The notes: a model not told the origin generated them from the letters alone. Counted from the first letter of the stretch, positions 25,248-34,413 are shown. The stretch: 36,639 bases of DNA from an uncultured Clostridia bacterium (GCA_945622055.1 CALZBV010000001.1:1-36639), one strand, 5' to 3'. A program made the numbers and translations.

Positions 25248-25836
25248 GGTGTATGAAAACAAAACCCAGGTCACCTATGAGGTAACACAGACAGGGCTTG
25301 ACAGCTTTTCGCTTAAGGATTTTTCCGCACAGGCAGATGCAGGAACCGGAAAGCTGATGGAATTTATTGTAGATTCGGATGAAATCGGAGCAGAAACAGG
25401 ACAGTTCTTTTACAAGAACATGGATGGTCTGTTTGCGGAAAAAACCGGGTCAGGCAGCACAGGGGAGGACTCTGCAGGTGAAGCTTCCGGCACTTCCGAG
25501 GACAACACGCCGGTTTACACCGGCTCCGATAAATGTACCCACTGTAGCGGTACAGGAAAAACGAGAGAGGATTATGCGTGGTGTCACCGCACCGGAAAGA
25601 AGAACTGTCCGGACTGTAACGGGACGGGAAAGGAACGCTGTACCGGCTGTGGCGGCGACGGGAAAAACTGGGACTCGTTAAATGGAACATATTCTAAATG
25701 TTATAAGTGCTTTGGCAATGGTAAGATGACCTGCGATAAATGTCGAGGTACAGGTGATGTTAACTGTAACAGCTGTAATGGCAAGGGGTATAATCAGAAA
25801 ACCTGTACGTTTTGTTTCGGAACCGGAAAACAATGA
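25231..25836 (+). CDS. DnaJ-type zinc-finger repeat protein, probably N-truncated
   Basis: 201 residues, starting at GTG 25231 or ATG 25237 with no clear ribosome binding site; the start overlaps the RT remnant. The N-terminal 75 residues (VTYEVTQTGLDSFSLKDFSAQ...) are unrecognised. An acidic/Ser-rich linker follows, then from about residue 102 a run of CxxCxGxG-like units as in the cysteine-rich region of DnaJ: CTHCSGTG, CPDCNGTG, CTGCGGDG, CYKCFGNG, CDKCRGTG, CNSCNGKG and CTFCFGTG. One unit (YAWCHRTG) has lost its first Cys. There is no J-domain, so it is not a DnaJ chaperone. A terminator follows. The broken front end suggests it is a remnant fused at the deletion scar. Confidence 0.6.
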   Translation: MHMLNKVYENKTQVTYEVTQTGLDSFSLKDFSAQADAGTGKLMEFIVDSDEIGAETGQFFYKNMDGLFAEKTGSGSTGEDSAGEASGTSEDNTPVYTGSDKCTHCSGTGKTREDYAWCHRTGKKNCPDCNGTGKERCTGCGGDGKNWDSLNGTYSKCYKCFGNGKMTCDKCRGTGDVNCNSCNGKGYNQKTCTFCFGTGKQ

Positions 25837-25893
25837 TGCGCCGTTGAACGGTTACAAAATGATTTGCAATCCACGCGGTGAACCCGCGGAGCA

Positions 25894-25928
25894 GGAGCTA
25901 CTGTAGGTCTACAGTGGCTCCCTTTTTT
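25894..25928 (+). terminator. Terminator after zinc-finger ORF
   Basis: GGAGCTACTGTAG (25894-25906) pairs with CTACAGTGGCTCC (25910-25922) with one wobble, then TTTTTT. A smaller CGCGG/CCGCG hairpin (25874-25888) precedes it. From here to 26242 I see only AT-rich sequence and one imperfect inverted repeat. Confidence 0.85.
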
Positions 25929-26111
25929 GAAATATTCACCAAATTCACTCCTGCTTTTTTGGTACATTTTTACAAACTTTTCATCCACATAAACAGTTCT
26001 CAAACCATTGATTTTAAAGGCTTTTCCGGTACCTTTTACTCTGTACACTTTTTTATTTTCCATTGCAAACACTCACTTTTTCTGCTACACTTTCTATACA
26101 GACAGTTCTAA

Positions 26112-26138
26112 GGAAGTGCTGATTAATTCAGTGCTTCC
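26112..26138. repeat. Imperfect inverted repeat upstream of Rpn-type gene
   Basis: GGAAGTGCTGA (26112-26122) and TCAGTGCTTCC (26128-26138) are inverted copies around TTAAT, with two G-T pairs. It lies about 105 bp before the transposase-like gene and could be a mobile-element end or a hairpin. Confidence 0.4.
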
Positions 26139-26242
26139 CAATAAATATTCAATTCTACGCTGTCTTCTTACGGCGGTTTCACGCCAAAGTTCCATTACTT
26201 TTTTGTTATATTGCAATTACGTTACTTGGGAGGAGGAATTAA

Positions 26243-27250
26243 ATGGAACAGGAGATTTTTACACAAAAGACAAAGGAAGAGGTTTTATTTAACCTCAAAA
26301 AGTCACCGGATGCCTACAGACGTTTTCTCGGACTGGACGAAAGGTGGCAGGAGCTTTTCATGGCATTCTGCACGGGAAAGAAAACACTGCCGGTACTCTA
26401 TGACACCGTATTCAAGAAGCTGATGGATCCGGAAGTCCACAGGGACCGGCTTGAGGACTGTGTTTCCAGCCTGCTTGGGAGAAAGGTGAAAATCAGGAAA
26501 GTATTGCCTGTTGAGGATATCCTGATGGACGGGGAAACCATCATGGTCATGGATATTCTGGTGGAGCTTGACGACGGCTCACTGGTACTGGTGGAAATCC
26601 AGAAGGTGCCGTACTATTTTCCGGCGGAGCGGGCGTCCTGCTATTCCGCAGATTTGCTGCTCCGTCAGTACAACAGCTTGAAAAGCAAGAAGGGCAAGGA
26701 CTTCAGCTACAGGGATTTACAGAAGGTCTACACTATCATCCTGTATGAGAAAAGCACGGCAGAATTCAAAACCTGCAACGAGATATTCGTACATCACGCC
26801 TCCACAGTCTGTGACAGCGGACTGGAGCTGAATTTCTTACAGGAATTCTACCTTATAGCACTTGACGTATTTGCCAAAAGCGAGTATGCTAAAGTTAAGA
26901 AACCGAACGACCGGATAAATGCCTGGCTGTCCTTCTTCTGTACGGAAAATACAGAAGATGCGATAAGGCTTTGTGAGATTTACCCGTGGCTTTCGGAGGC
27001 TTATAAAGAAATGGCAGGGTTTGCAGCCAATCCGGAGGAGTTGATAGGTATGTTTTCAGAAATGTTGCACGAGTTAGACCGCAATACTACCCGCTATATG
27101 GTAGATGATATGAGGGAGAAAATAGAAAAACAGGGCAAAACCATTGTCGAGCAACAAGGGACTATTGCCGAACTGCAGGGGTCTGTTACCGAACTGCAGA
27201 GATTAGTTGATGAGCAAAGGGCTGAAATCAAACGTTTGATGAAAAAATAA
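26243..27250 (+). CDS. Rpn/PD-(D/E)XK nuclease-family putative transposase
   Basis: 335 residues from ATG 26243 with GGAGGAGG ahead of it. The front (VLYDTVFKKLMDPEVHRDRLEDCVSSLLGRK) and the core MVMDILVELDDGSLVLVEIQKV carry the PD-(D/E)XK signature, here D...ExQ. This is the Rpn group of recombination-promoting nucleases, annotated as PD-(D/E)XK transposases in gut Clostridia. The C-terminus (about 285-335) is a heptad coiled coil with near-repeated IVEQQGTIAELQGSVTELQ. Rpn proteins nick or cut DNA and stimulate RecA-independent recombination; many are multicopy accessory genes. It sits just past the DGR deletion scar, and a role in that rearrangement is only a suggestion. Confidence 0.82.
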   Translation: MEQEIFTQKTKEEVLFNLKKSPDAYRRFLGLDERWQELFMAFCTGKKTLPVLYDTVFKKLMDPEVHRDRLEDCVSSLLGRKVKIRKVLPVEDILMDGETIMVMDILVELDDGSLVLVEIQKVPYYFPAERASCYSADLLLRQYNSLKSKKGKDFSYRDLQKVYTIILYEKSTAEFKTCNEIFVHHASTVCDSGLELNFLQEFYLIALDVFAKSEYAKVKKPNDRINAWLSFFCTENTEDAIRLCEIYPWLSEAYKEMAGFAANPEELIGMFSEMLHELDRNTTRYMVDDMREKIEKQGKTIVEQQGTIAELQGSVTELQRLVDEQRAEIKRLMKK

Positions 27251-27254
27251 TAAA

Positions 27255-27290
27255 CCCCGCCCTTGTCTGTTACCTGCTGCAAGGTCGGGG
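27255..27290 (-). terminator. Terminator between convergent genes
   Basis: CCCCGCCCTTG (27255-27265) pairs with CAAGGTCGGGG (27280-27290). Read on the minus strand the stem is followed by TTTATTATTTTTT, so it mainly serves the ABC-F gene. It could also stop the Rpn transcript. Confidence 0.75.
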
Positions 27291-27307
27291 GTTCAACTGA
27301 CTAAGTT

Positions 27308-29347
27308 TTACTCCGCCAGCTCTTCCCATTGTTCCATCAGCTTCTCAAGCCTGCCTTCGATCTCTTCCCGTTCCTTACTTAATTCTGTCAGTTTTGTATG
27401 ATCGGAAGCAATATCCGGGTTGGAGAGAGCGGTATCCAGCTTCTCCATTTGTTTCTCCAGACGCTCGATTTCTTCTTCCGTCTTTTTTAGGTCATTCTGA
27501 CGTTTGCGGAGGCGTGCCTGTTCCTCCTTTTGCTGCTGCCAGTCGAGCTTTGTGTCTGTGACAGCAGAAGACATACTACCTCCCGCGGAAGTGGCCGCGT
27601 CAAAGCCTGCGGAAGCACCGGAAGAACCGGAAGTCCCGCGCACGGTGGGAGCACCCGAAGCAGAAACACTGCCGACAGAAGCGCCGGCCTTCCCTTTCCC
27701 TTCCATACCGTACCCGATACCCTCTAAATAGAGTCGTTCCGTAATTTCCTTCTTTTCCAGATAAAAGTCATAGTTCCCCGGATAATTAAGGAGAGTCTGC
27801 TCCGTCAAATCAAGGATTCTTGTTGCGGTTTTATTGATAAAATAACGGTCGTGGGAAACGTACAGGACGGTTCCCTCGTAGGCGTTAACGGCATCCTCTA
27901 GGATTTCCTTGGACACGATGTCTAAGTGATTCGTCGGCTCGTCCAAAATAAGCAGGTTCGCATCCGAAAGCATGAGTTTGGCTAAAGATACGCGCCCTCG
28001 TTCACCGCCGCTTAAATCACGGATGCGCTTAAATACATCGTCTCCGGTAAAGAGGAATGCGGCGAGGACATTGCGGATGGCTGTGTTATCCATATACGGA
28101 TAGGTGTCCTGCAGCTCGTCAAACAAGGTCTTTTCGGCATGGAGTACCTGATGCTCCTGGTCGTAATAGGCGATATGCACCTTAGCTCCCGGCTTGATTT
28201 CTCCGGCATCCGCAGGCAAAAGTCCATTTATTATTTTAAGAATTGTAGTCTTTCCGGTGCCGTTCTTTCCGATAATGGCAACCTTTTCTCCGCGCTTAAC
28301 GTCAAAGCTTAAATCCGAAAACAGAGTCTGACTGCCGAAGGATTTCGAGAGTCCGGTGACAGTAAGAACGTCGTTTCCGCTCATGATATGCGGCTCTAAG
28401 CGAATCTTCATTTTACTGCGTACCTCGGTCGGTTTTTCGATACGTTCTACTTTATCCAGCATTTTTTCACGGCTTTCCGCACGTCTGATAGACTTTTCAC
28501 GGTTAAAGGAGCGGAGCTTTGCGATAACCTCCTCCTGATGCTTGATTTCACGCTGCTGATTTAAGTAATGCTGAATCTGAGTTTCACGTTGCTGTTCCTT
28601 TTTGACAGCGTAAGCAGAGTAATTGCCGGAGAAGGTCTGTGCCTTTCCACCGTCCAGTTCTACTACCTTAGTGACTACACGGTCTAAAAAGTAACGGTCA
28701 TGGGCAACAATTAAAACTGCTCCCGGATAGTTCATCAGATATGTTTCCAGCCAGGCGATAGATTCCATGTCCAGATGGTTGGTCGGCTCGTCAAGCATAA
28801 TCAGATCCGGCGAGGTGAGGAGCAGCCGTCCGAGTGCAATGCGGGTTTTCTGACCGCCGGATAAGGTCTGAATCTGTTTTTGAAAATCTTCTTCCGAAAA
28901 GCCGAGTCCTTTTAAGACGCCGACTACCTCGCTTTTATAGGCATAGCCATTTTGCATTTCGAAGGTATGGGTCAGGGATGTGTACTCTTTCAGAAGTGAT
29001 TCGAGCGCATCGCCCTCAAGTCCTTTCATTTCAAGCTCTATTTCACGGATGCGGGCTTCGGTTTTAAGAATTTCCGCCTTGACGGAAAGCATTTCCTCAT
29101 AAACGGTACGTTCCGAGGAAAGGTCCTGATGCTGGGAAAGGTAGCCGATGGTAGCCCCCTTTGCGGTAATGACTTCTCCGGAATCAGCAGGATATTCCTG
29201 CATGATAATTTTCAACAGGGTGGATTTTCCTGCACCGTTGATGCCGACAATCGCCATCTTTTCGCGTTCATTTATGTGAAAGGAGACCTGGTTGAGAATG
29301 ACAGCTTCACCAAAGGATTTGATAATATTTTTACATGCGAGTAGCAT
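27308..29347 (-). CDS. ABC-F family ATPase
   Basis: I start at ATG 29345-29347, with GGAGG just upstream; the longer open frame ahead of it is non-coding AT-rich DNA. The 679-residue protein has two ABC cassettes and no membrane helices: Walker A GINGAGKST and GKNGTGKTT, signatures LSGGQKTRIALG and LSGGERGRVSLA, and LDEPTNHLD in both halves. A charged linker separates the cassettes. A Gly/Ala/Ser-rich low-complexity stretch (about 560-600) precedes a C-terminal coiled coil. ABC-F proteins bind the ribosomal E site and act in translation, or in antibiotic protection for some subfamilies. The layout resembles Bacillus YdiF; nothing here marks it as a resistance determinant. Confidence 0.92.
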   Translation of the reverse strand: MLLACKNIIKSFGEAVILNQVSFHINEREKMAIVGINGAGKSTLLKIIMQEYPADSGEVITAKGATIGYLSQHQDLSSERTVYEEMLSVKAEILKTEARIREIELEMKGLEGDALESLLKEYTSLTHTFEMQNGYAYKSEVVGVLKGLGFSEEDFQKQIQTLSGGQKTRIALGRLLLTSPDLIMLDEPTNHLDMESIAWLETYLMNYPGAVLIVAHDRYFLDRVVTKVVELDGGKAQTFSGNYSAYAVKKEQQRETQIQHYLNQQREIKHQEEVIAKLRSFNREKSIRRAESREKMLDKVERIEKPTEVRSKMKIRLEPHIMSGNDVLTVTGLSKSFGSQTLFSDLSFDVKRGEKVAIIGKNGTGKTTILKIINGLLPADAGEIKPGAKVHIAYYDQEHQVLHAEKTLFDELQDTYPYMDNTAIRNVLAAFLFTGDDVFKRIRDLSGGERGRVSLAKLMLSDANLLILDEPTNHLDIVSKEILEDAVNAYEGTVLYVSHDRYFINKTATRILDLTEQTLLNYPGNYDFYLEKKEITERLYLEGIGYGMEGKGKAGASVGSVSASGAPTVRGTSGSSGASAGFDAATSAGGSMSSAVTDTKLDWQQQKEEQARLRKRQNDLKKTEEEIERLEKQMEKLDTALSNPDIASDHTKLTELSKEREEIEGRLEKLMEQWEELAE

Positions 29348-29492
29348 AAAACCTCCAAAATACAGTAATACATAGATGTCAAAGCAAATTTCCACGAATA
29401 AATTATACAATAAGCAGAAGAGAAAAACAAGGTGCCAAATCCGGTCAGACGGTAAAATGAAACGAAAATGAAAAAACAATTTTATTATTTTC

Positions 29493-29521
29493 TTGAAAAA
29501 AATATACAAATGATATATAAT
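29493..29521 (+). promoter_or_regulatory. Promoter of beta-CASP gene
   Basis: TTGAAA (29493-29498), 17-bp spacer, perfect TATAAT (29516-29521), in a very AT-rich divergent region shared with the ABC-F gene. Confidence 0.75.
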
Positions 29522-29576
29522 TATAATATAAAACTGACGATTTTGGGGAATATAGGAGAAGAAAGGAGTGGACAGG

Positions 29577-31175
29577 ATGTTTATAGAATTCATCGGTGCG
29601 GATCATGAGGTGACCGGTAGCTGTCATTATCTGGAATTGGCGGGAACGCATCTTCTGGTTGACTGCGGAATGGAGCAGGGAACGGATGTCTATGAGAACC
29701 AGGAGCTTCCGGTAAATGCCGGAGAAATCGATTATATCCTTTTGACGCATGCGCATATTGACCATACAGGGCTGCTTCCGCTGATGTATGCAAGAGGCTT
29801 CCGTGGAAAAGTATACACAACGGGAGCAACGAGAGACCTCTGTGATATTATGCTTCGGGACTCTGCGCATATCCAGATGTTTGAGGCAGAATGGAAAAAC
29901 AGAAAGGCAAAACGTTCGGGACTTCCGGAGGTTGTACCGCTCTACACGATGGAGGATGCCTTTGGCGTGATGAAGCATTTTGTTCCGTGTGACTATGGAG
30001 TGAAGGTTAGTCTGACGGACAATATCACGATACGCTTTACGGATGTCGGACATCTCCTCGGCTCTGCAAGTATTGAAATCTGGGCAAGTGAGGGAGAAGA
30101 TAAAGTAAAGCTTGTATTTTCCGGTGATATCGGAAACAAGTCCCAGCCGATTTTACGCGATCCGATCATGACGGATGAGGCAGACTATGTGATTATGGAG
30201 TCTACCTACGGAGACCGTTATCACGGGGAACACCCGGACTATGTAGGAGATCTGGCGGCAATTATCCAAAAGACACTGGACCGTGGCGGGAATGTGGTAA
30301 TTCCGGCCTTTGCAGTTGGAAGAACCCAGGAGCTTTTGTATTTTATCCGTAAGATTAAGCTCGATGGTCTGGTTCACGGACATGACGGATTCCCGGTATA
30401 TGTGGATAGTCCGCTTGCAATTGAAGCAACGACGATTTTCAACCGAAATGTCAACGGTTATTTTGACGAAGAGGCAATGGAGCTCGTACGACAGGGTGTG
30501 AATCCGATTTCTTTTCCGGGTCTTCGGACTGCGATTACGAGTGAAGAATCGAAAATGATTAACATGGATACACAGCCGAAGGTTATTATTTCCGCTTCCG
30601 GTATGTGTGAAGCGGGGCGTATCCGTCATCATCTGAAGCATAATCTCTGGAGAGCAAATTCCTCGATTGTATTTGTCGGATATCAGGCAAATGGGACGTT
30701 GGGACGCTCCCTGCTTGAGGGCATTGATGAGGTAAATCTGTTCGGAGAGCCGGTAGAGGTACGTGCGGAGATTTGCAAGCTGGAGGGCATCAGCGGACAT
30801 GCGGATAAAAACGGATTGATTCAGTGGGTTACCCAGATTGAGAGACCTCATAAGGTTTTTGTGGTTCATGGAGAGGATTCGGTTTGCGACCTTTTTGCGA
30901 ATTGTCTGAAAACGGAATATGGTCTGGATGCAGAGGCCCCGTATTCCGGTCACCGGTATGATCTTTTGGGAAAATGCTGGGTGGCACAGGAGGCGCCGAT
31001 TTACGCTCAAAAGAAGGAAAAAGCAAAAAAACGCAAGGTGGAGGTGTTCGAACGCCTTCTTGCCGCAGGTCAGAGGCTGCTTAGCGTTATCCGCAGAAAT
31101 GAGGGCGGAGCGAACAAGGACCTTGCGCGATTTGCGGACCAGATCAATCAGCTTTGTGATAAGTGGGACAGATAA
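29577..31175 (+). CDS. MBL-fold beta-CASP ribonuclease-like protein
   Basis: 532 residues from ATG 29577, eight bases after GAAAGGAG; the GTG at 29568 lies within that site. The metallo-beta-lactamase core has THAHIDHTG (H58 onward), FTDVGHLLGSASIEI and FSGDIGNKSQPIL. The beta-CASP insert (about 205-430) and the RNA-metabolising RMMBL segment with EICKLEGISGHADKNGL and VFVVHGE follow. This is the mRNA 3'-processing/RNase J-like superfamily, in the bacterial YhfI/TTHA0252-type branch rather than RNase J. Zinc ligands appear complete, so it is probably an active nuclease. The last 60 residues are a basic and helical extension. Its stop codon touches that of the convergent kinase gene. Confidence 0.9.
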   Translation: MFIEFIGADHEVTGSCHYLELAGTHLLVDCGMEQGTDVYENQELPVNAGEIDYILLTHAHIDHTGLLPLMYARGFRGKVYTTGATRDLCDIMLRDSAHIQMFEAEWKNRKAKRSGLPEVVPLYTMEDAFGVMKHFVPCDYGVKVSLTDNITIRFTDVGHLLGSASIEIWASEGEDKVKLVFSGDIGNKSQPILRDPIMTDEADYVIMESTYGDRYHGEHPDYVGDLAAIIQKTLDRGGNVVIPAFAVGRTQELLYFIRKIKLDGLVHGHDGFPVYVDSPLAIEATTIFNRNVNGYFDEEAMELVRQGVNPISFPGLRTAITSEESKMINMDTQPKVIISASGMCEAGRIRHHLKHNLWRANSSIVFVGYQANGTLGRSLLEGIDEVNLFGEPVEVRAEICKLEGISGHADKNGLIQWVTQIERPHKVFVVHGEDSVCDLFANCLKTEYGLDAEAPYSGHRYDLLGKCWVAQEAPIYAQKKEKAKKRKVEVFERLLAAGQRLLSVIRRNEGGANKDLARFADQINQLCDKWDR

Positions 31176-32018
31176 TTACCGTTTCAGACTCATAAATTCT
31201 TCAAAACAAACACCATTTTGTTCTTCAATGCCTCTTTTTGCAGAGGCATTGAGACATTTACAAACAAAGCGTCCGGAGCTTTTCACGGAGGCAGGAAAGT
31301 CTTTTTGTAACAGGGCATCTGCGGCAATCAGGGAGGAAAATACATCTCCCGTGCCACAGCGAAGCCCTGTTATTTTTTTATTTGCGGTCATTCCGGAGGA
31401 AAGGGTGCCATCTGTATTTCGAACAGCGTAGAAGCTGCCAATCCGGTCCTTTAAGAGTAGTCCGGTAATAACAAGCTTCTGACCGTTTTTGGGAATTAAC
31501 GTTTCTGCAAGCGTCAGGAGCTCCTTTTTGGAAAAATGCTCCTTGTACGGAGTATCTGTTAAGAGACAGGCTTCTGTAATATTCGGAGTCAGAATATCGG
31601 CAAGCGTGACCAGCTTCTTCATTTCCCTGCAATGCTTTTTTGTAAAGGTCTGATAGGGGGAGCCGTTGTCGCCCATAACCGGATCAACAATGATTTGAGT
31701 TGTGGAGGTGCGAAACCTCTGAATAAACTCAATGACAAGGTCCACCTGTTTTACGGAACCCAAAAACCCGGTCAGAATGCCGTCAAAGGAAAGCGAAAGC
31801 TTTTCCCATTCTGCAAAAAAAGACGGAAGCTTATCGGTATAGTCTTCCATAAAAAAGGAAGGAAAGCCGGTATGATTGGAAAGAATTGCGGTCGGGACAG
31901 GACAGGCCTGAAATCCGTGTGCGGAGAGAAGCGGAAGGGAAACAGTGAGCGCACAACGTCCGTATCCCGTTAAATCTCCCAAAATAGCAATCTTCTTTTG
32001 TCTGTTATCCGTACTCAT
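31176..32018 (-). CDS. pdxY: Pyridoxamine/pyridoxal kinase
   Basis: 280 residues of the ribokinase superfamily, in the PdxK/PdxY/ThiD branch: IAILGDLTGYGRCALTVSLPLL at the start, VDPVMGDNGSPY in the middle, and the GTGD anion hole in LRCGTGDVFSSLIAADAL near residue 220. The enzyme phosphorylates pyridoxal/pyridoxamine for PLP salvage; the local PLP decarboxylases would be customers, though not operon partners. It is the third gene of a minus-strand operon, 17 nt after the HAD gene. A perfect 9-bp inverted repeat (CAATGCCTC 31226-31234, GAGGCATTG 31243-31251) lies inside its 3' end. Hydroxymethylpyrimidine kinase is the alternative. Confidence 0.82.
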   Translation of the reverse strand: MSTDNRQKKIAILGDLTGYGRCALTVSLPLLSAHGFQACPVPTAILSNHTGFPSFFMEDYTDKLPSFFAEWEKLSLSFDGILTGFLGSVKQVDLVIEFIQRFRTSTTQIIVDPVMGDNGSPYQTFTKKHCREMKKLVTLADILTPNITEACLLTDTPYKEHFSKKELLTLAETLIPKNGQKLVITGLLLKDRIGSFYAVRNTDGTLSSGMTANKKITGLRCGTGDVFSSLIAADALLQKDFPASVKSSGRFVCKCLNASAKRGIEEQNGVCFEEFMSLKR

Positions 32019-32035
32019 ACGAACTTCCCCATTCC

Positions 32036-32863
32036 TTAAATAGTTTTTGTATCGTCCAGAAAGTATTTTTCAATAATCGGAACCAAACCGTCCTCGTCGT
32101 TTGTGAGAGTAATCACATCGGCACTTTCCTTTACTTCCTTCTGGGCATTTCCCATAGCGACGCCCACGCCGGCAAAACGGAGCATCGTGATGTCGTTGTA
32201 GCCGTCACCACAGCAGACACATTCCTCACGGCTGATTCCAAGCGATGGAAGAAGTCGTTCAAGTGCATGTGCCTTGTCGATGGCAGGAGGCATAATTTCA
32301 AGGAAGAACGGTTCGGAACGATAAATGTTCAGAACACCGTAATAACGTTTGGCAAGCTCTTCGGTCAGTGGAGCCAGAAGGTCAGGCTCTCCACTGATTA
32401 AGCACTTATTGATTGGAAACGTAACCGCTTCCACAAGGTCCGGAACCTGAATGATTTTCAGGTTATTGATTCTGGATTCCAGTTCCATGTATTGATCTAC
32501 CCGGGAGGCAGTGATTACATTGTCCTGACAGTCGTACGTAATCAGACCGACCTCATGTTCCCCGGCATACGTTACAATCTGCGGAAGAAACTGTTTTGGA
32601 AATGGGTGATTGTAGAGGATTTCTCCGGTTGCAGGGCGCACAATACGGGCGCCGTTATAGGATATAATCAGGCCGTTGTATTCCCTTAGGCGGAGCTCAT
32701 CGATGAGCCAGTTGGTGCCGGAGGTTGGGCGGCCGGTTGCAATGGCTGCAATTCCGCCGTTTTCCTGCAGGGCATAAATTGCTTTCCTGGTAGCAGGGGT
32801 GATTTCTTTTTTGGAATTGGTCAGTGTTCCGTCAATGTCGAGAACCAGAATTTTGTGTTTCAT
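32036..32863 (-). CDS. Cof-type HAD-IIB phosphatase
   Basis: 275 residues. HAD motif I is VLDIDGTLTNS (nucleophile D10-D12 region), motif II ATGRPTSG, motif III the lysine around IDKAHALERLL, and motif IV CCGDGYNDITMLRFAGVGVAMGNA. The large alpha/beta cap between motifs II and III makes it type IIB. Such enzymes dephosphorylate sugar phosphates, PLP or flavin phosphates, often loosely. Its place just before a pyridoxal kinase makes PLP or another phosphorylated vitamin a reasonable but unproven substrate. It begins 12 nt after the M32 peptidase stop. Confidence 0.88.
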   Translation of the reverse strand: MKHKILVLDIDGTLTNSKKEITPATRKAIYALQENGGIAAIATGRPTSGTNWLIDELRLREYNGLIISYNGARIVRPATGEILYNHPFPKQFLPQIVTYAGEHEVGLITYDCQDNVITASRVDQYMELESRINNLKIIQVPDLVEAVTFPINKCLISGEPDLLAPLTEELAKRYYGVLNIYRSEPFFLEIMPPAIDKAHALERLLPSLGISREECVCCGDGYNDITMLRFAGVGVAMGNAQKEVKESADVITLTNDEDGLVPIIEKYFLDDTKTI

Positions 32864-32875
32864 CGGGAGTCCTTT

Positions 32876-34378
32876 CTACAGCTGATACAGCCGGGTGTAT
32901 TTTTCCTTTAAATAATCAATATAGTAATCCGGGTTAAATTCTTCTCCGGTCATACGAACGAGAAGTGTATTCGCGTCATAAACAGAGCCGTACTGATGCA
33001 CATGCTCGCGTAAAAATTCGCGAATTTCGGAAAGCTTTCCCTGTCTTAAGAGGTCCTCTACCGGAAGTTTTTTCTCCATGAAGGCATAAATCTGGGAGGC
33101 GATTGCGGTTCCCAATGCATAGGACGGGAAATAGCCAAAGCTTCCCATTGCCCAGTGGATATCCTGTAAAATGCCTTCGGTATCATTTTGCGGCGTAACG
33201 CCGAGGTACTCCTCATATTTCTGATTCCAAAGCTTCGGAAGCTCCGAAACCTCACATTCGTCGTTAAAAATCATCTTTTCCAGTTCATAACGAATCATTA
33301 CGTGAAGAGAATAGGTCAGTTCGTCAGCTTCTGTGCGGATAAGACTCGGTTCGGCTTTGTTGATGCCATGAATGAACTGGTCAAGGGAAACATCGGAAAG
33401 TGTAGTGCCAAACATCTTCTGAAGCTTTGGATAAACCGGTGCCCAGAAGGCTTCACTTCGTCCAATCAGGTTTTCATAGAAACGAGACTGGGATTCATGC
33501 ATTCCCATGGTAATCATGGCAGCAGGAGTCTGTGTAAGTGTATCGGCGATTCCCATTTCGTAAATGGCGTGTCCGCCCTCGTGAATTACGGAGAAAATCG
33601 CACTTTCCAGATTGTTTTTATAATAGTGGTTTGTAATTCGTACATCATGGTTATGAAGACCGGTGGTAAACGGGTGCTCGGTTTCAGAGATGACTCCGCG
33701 GTTAAAATCAAATCCGATGTAGCCGGCCAGAAAATTGCATAGCTTTTTCTGCTTTCCGATGGGGAAGGAGCGGTAATTATAGGATTTGTCAATTTTGTCA
33801 TTGTGTCTGCAAACCTTCCTGATTAACGGAACCAGTTCTTCTTTCAAATGCGCAAAGAACGGGTCCAGCACCTTTATGGTAAAGCCCGGCTCATATTCTT
33901 CCAGAAGAAGATCGTATATTTTCTCACCCTTCTTTGCTCGGTATGCTGTAAAGCGTTTCGTGTACGCAATCATTTTTTCCAAAACCGGAGCATATTCAGA
34001 GAAATTGCCGGTTTGCTTTGCATGGCAGTAAATCTGCTGGGCGGTTGCACAGAACTCGGCATATTCACGATATTCTTCCGGCGGAATATGGGAAAGCCGG
34101 TCATAGGTGCGTTTGATGTGACGAACGATGGAGCGCTCTGTATCGGATAATGTTTTAATTTCTTTTTCTGTTGAAAGCTGTTCTACAAGAGAAATTACTT
34201 CATCGTTTACGAAAACGTGATAGGCTTCTTCGGAAAGTATACCGACAGCCTTTGCGGTAAGTGCACCTGCATCCGGTGGAGCAAGTGTCTCGGTATCCCA
34301 GGACAGAAGCGTTAACGCCGTATCGTAAGCACTGTTTTTTTCAATATAGGGAAGCAGTTTTTGATAAAGCCTGTTCAT
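32876..34378 (-). CDS. Carboxypeptidase M32
   Basis: 500 residues, the standard length of Taq-type thermostable carboxypeptidases. The zinc site HEGGHAIYEMG starts at H266, and the family blocks TETLAPP, HPFTTGLHNHDVRITNHY, ITMGMHESQSRFYEN (third zinc ligand Glu), INKAEPSLIRTEADELTYSLH and WAMGSFGYFPSYALG are all present. It removes C-terminal residues from peptides in the cytoplasm. First gene of a three-gene minus-strand operon (peptidase, HAD phosphatase, pyridoxal kinase) with a promoter about 80 bp upstream and a structured leader. Confidence 0.94.
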   Translation of the reverse strand: MNRLYQKLLPYIEKNSAYDTALTLLSWDTETLAPPDAGALTAKAVGILSEEAYHVFVNDEVISLVEQLSTEKEIKTLSDTERSIVRHIKRTYDRLSHIPPEEYREYAEFCATAQQIYCHAKQTGNFSEYAPVLEKMIAYTKRFTAYRAKKGEKIYDLLLEEYEPGFTIKVLDPFFAHLKEELVPLIRKVCRHNDKIDKSYNYRSFPIGKQKKLCNFLAGYIGFDFNRGVISETEHPFTTGLHNHDVRITNHYYKNNLESAIFSVIHEGGHAIYEMGIADTLTQTPAAMITMGMHESQSRFYENLIGRSEAFWAPVYPKLQKMFGTTLSDVSLDQFIHGINKAEPSLIRTEADELTYSLHVMIRYELEKMIFNDECEVSELPKLWNQKYEEYLGVTPQNDTEGILQDIHWAMGSFGYFPSYALGTAIASQIYAFMEKKLPVEDLLRQGKLSEIREFLREHVHQYGSVYDANTLLVRMTGEEFNPDYYIDYLKEKYTRLYQL

Positions 34379-34413
34379 AATTGGTCCTTTCCGTGTTTGT
34401 GATCTTTCACTGC

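Noticed and set aside
24700..25250. DGR template repeat between avd and RT
   Set aside because: No adenine-rich copy of the variable region is present here or elsewhere in the window by eye; the avd-RT junction leaves no room for it.
25794..26063. Minus-strand ORF of about 90 codons (MENKKVYRVKGTGKAF...)
   Set aside because: The first 50 codons look somewhat protein-like, but the frame then runs antisense through the terminator and the end of the zinc-finger ORF. It has no clear binding site. At best it is a remnant.
29348..29593. N-terminal extension of the ABC-F protein to 29593
   Set aside because: It would translate the AT-rich divergent promoter region and overlap the beta-CASP start; GGAGG lies just before the ATG at 29347.
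30153..31010. 285-codon minus-strand ORF
   Set aside because: Antisense shadow of the beta-CASP gene with no recognisable domain.
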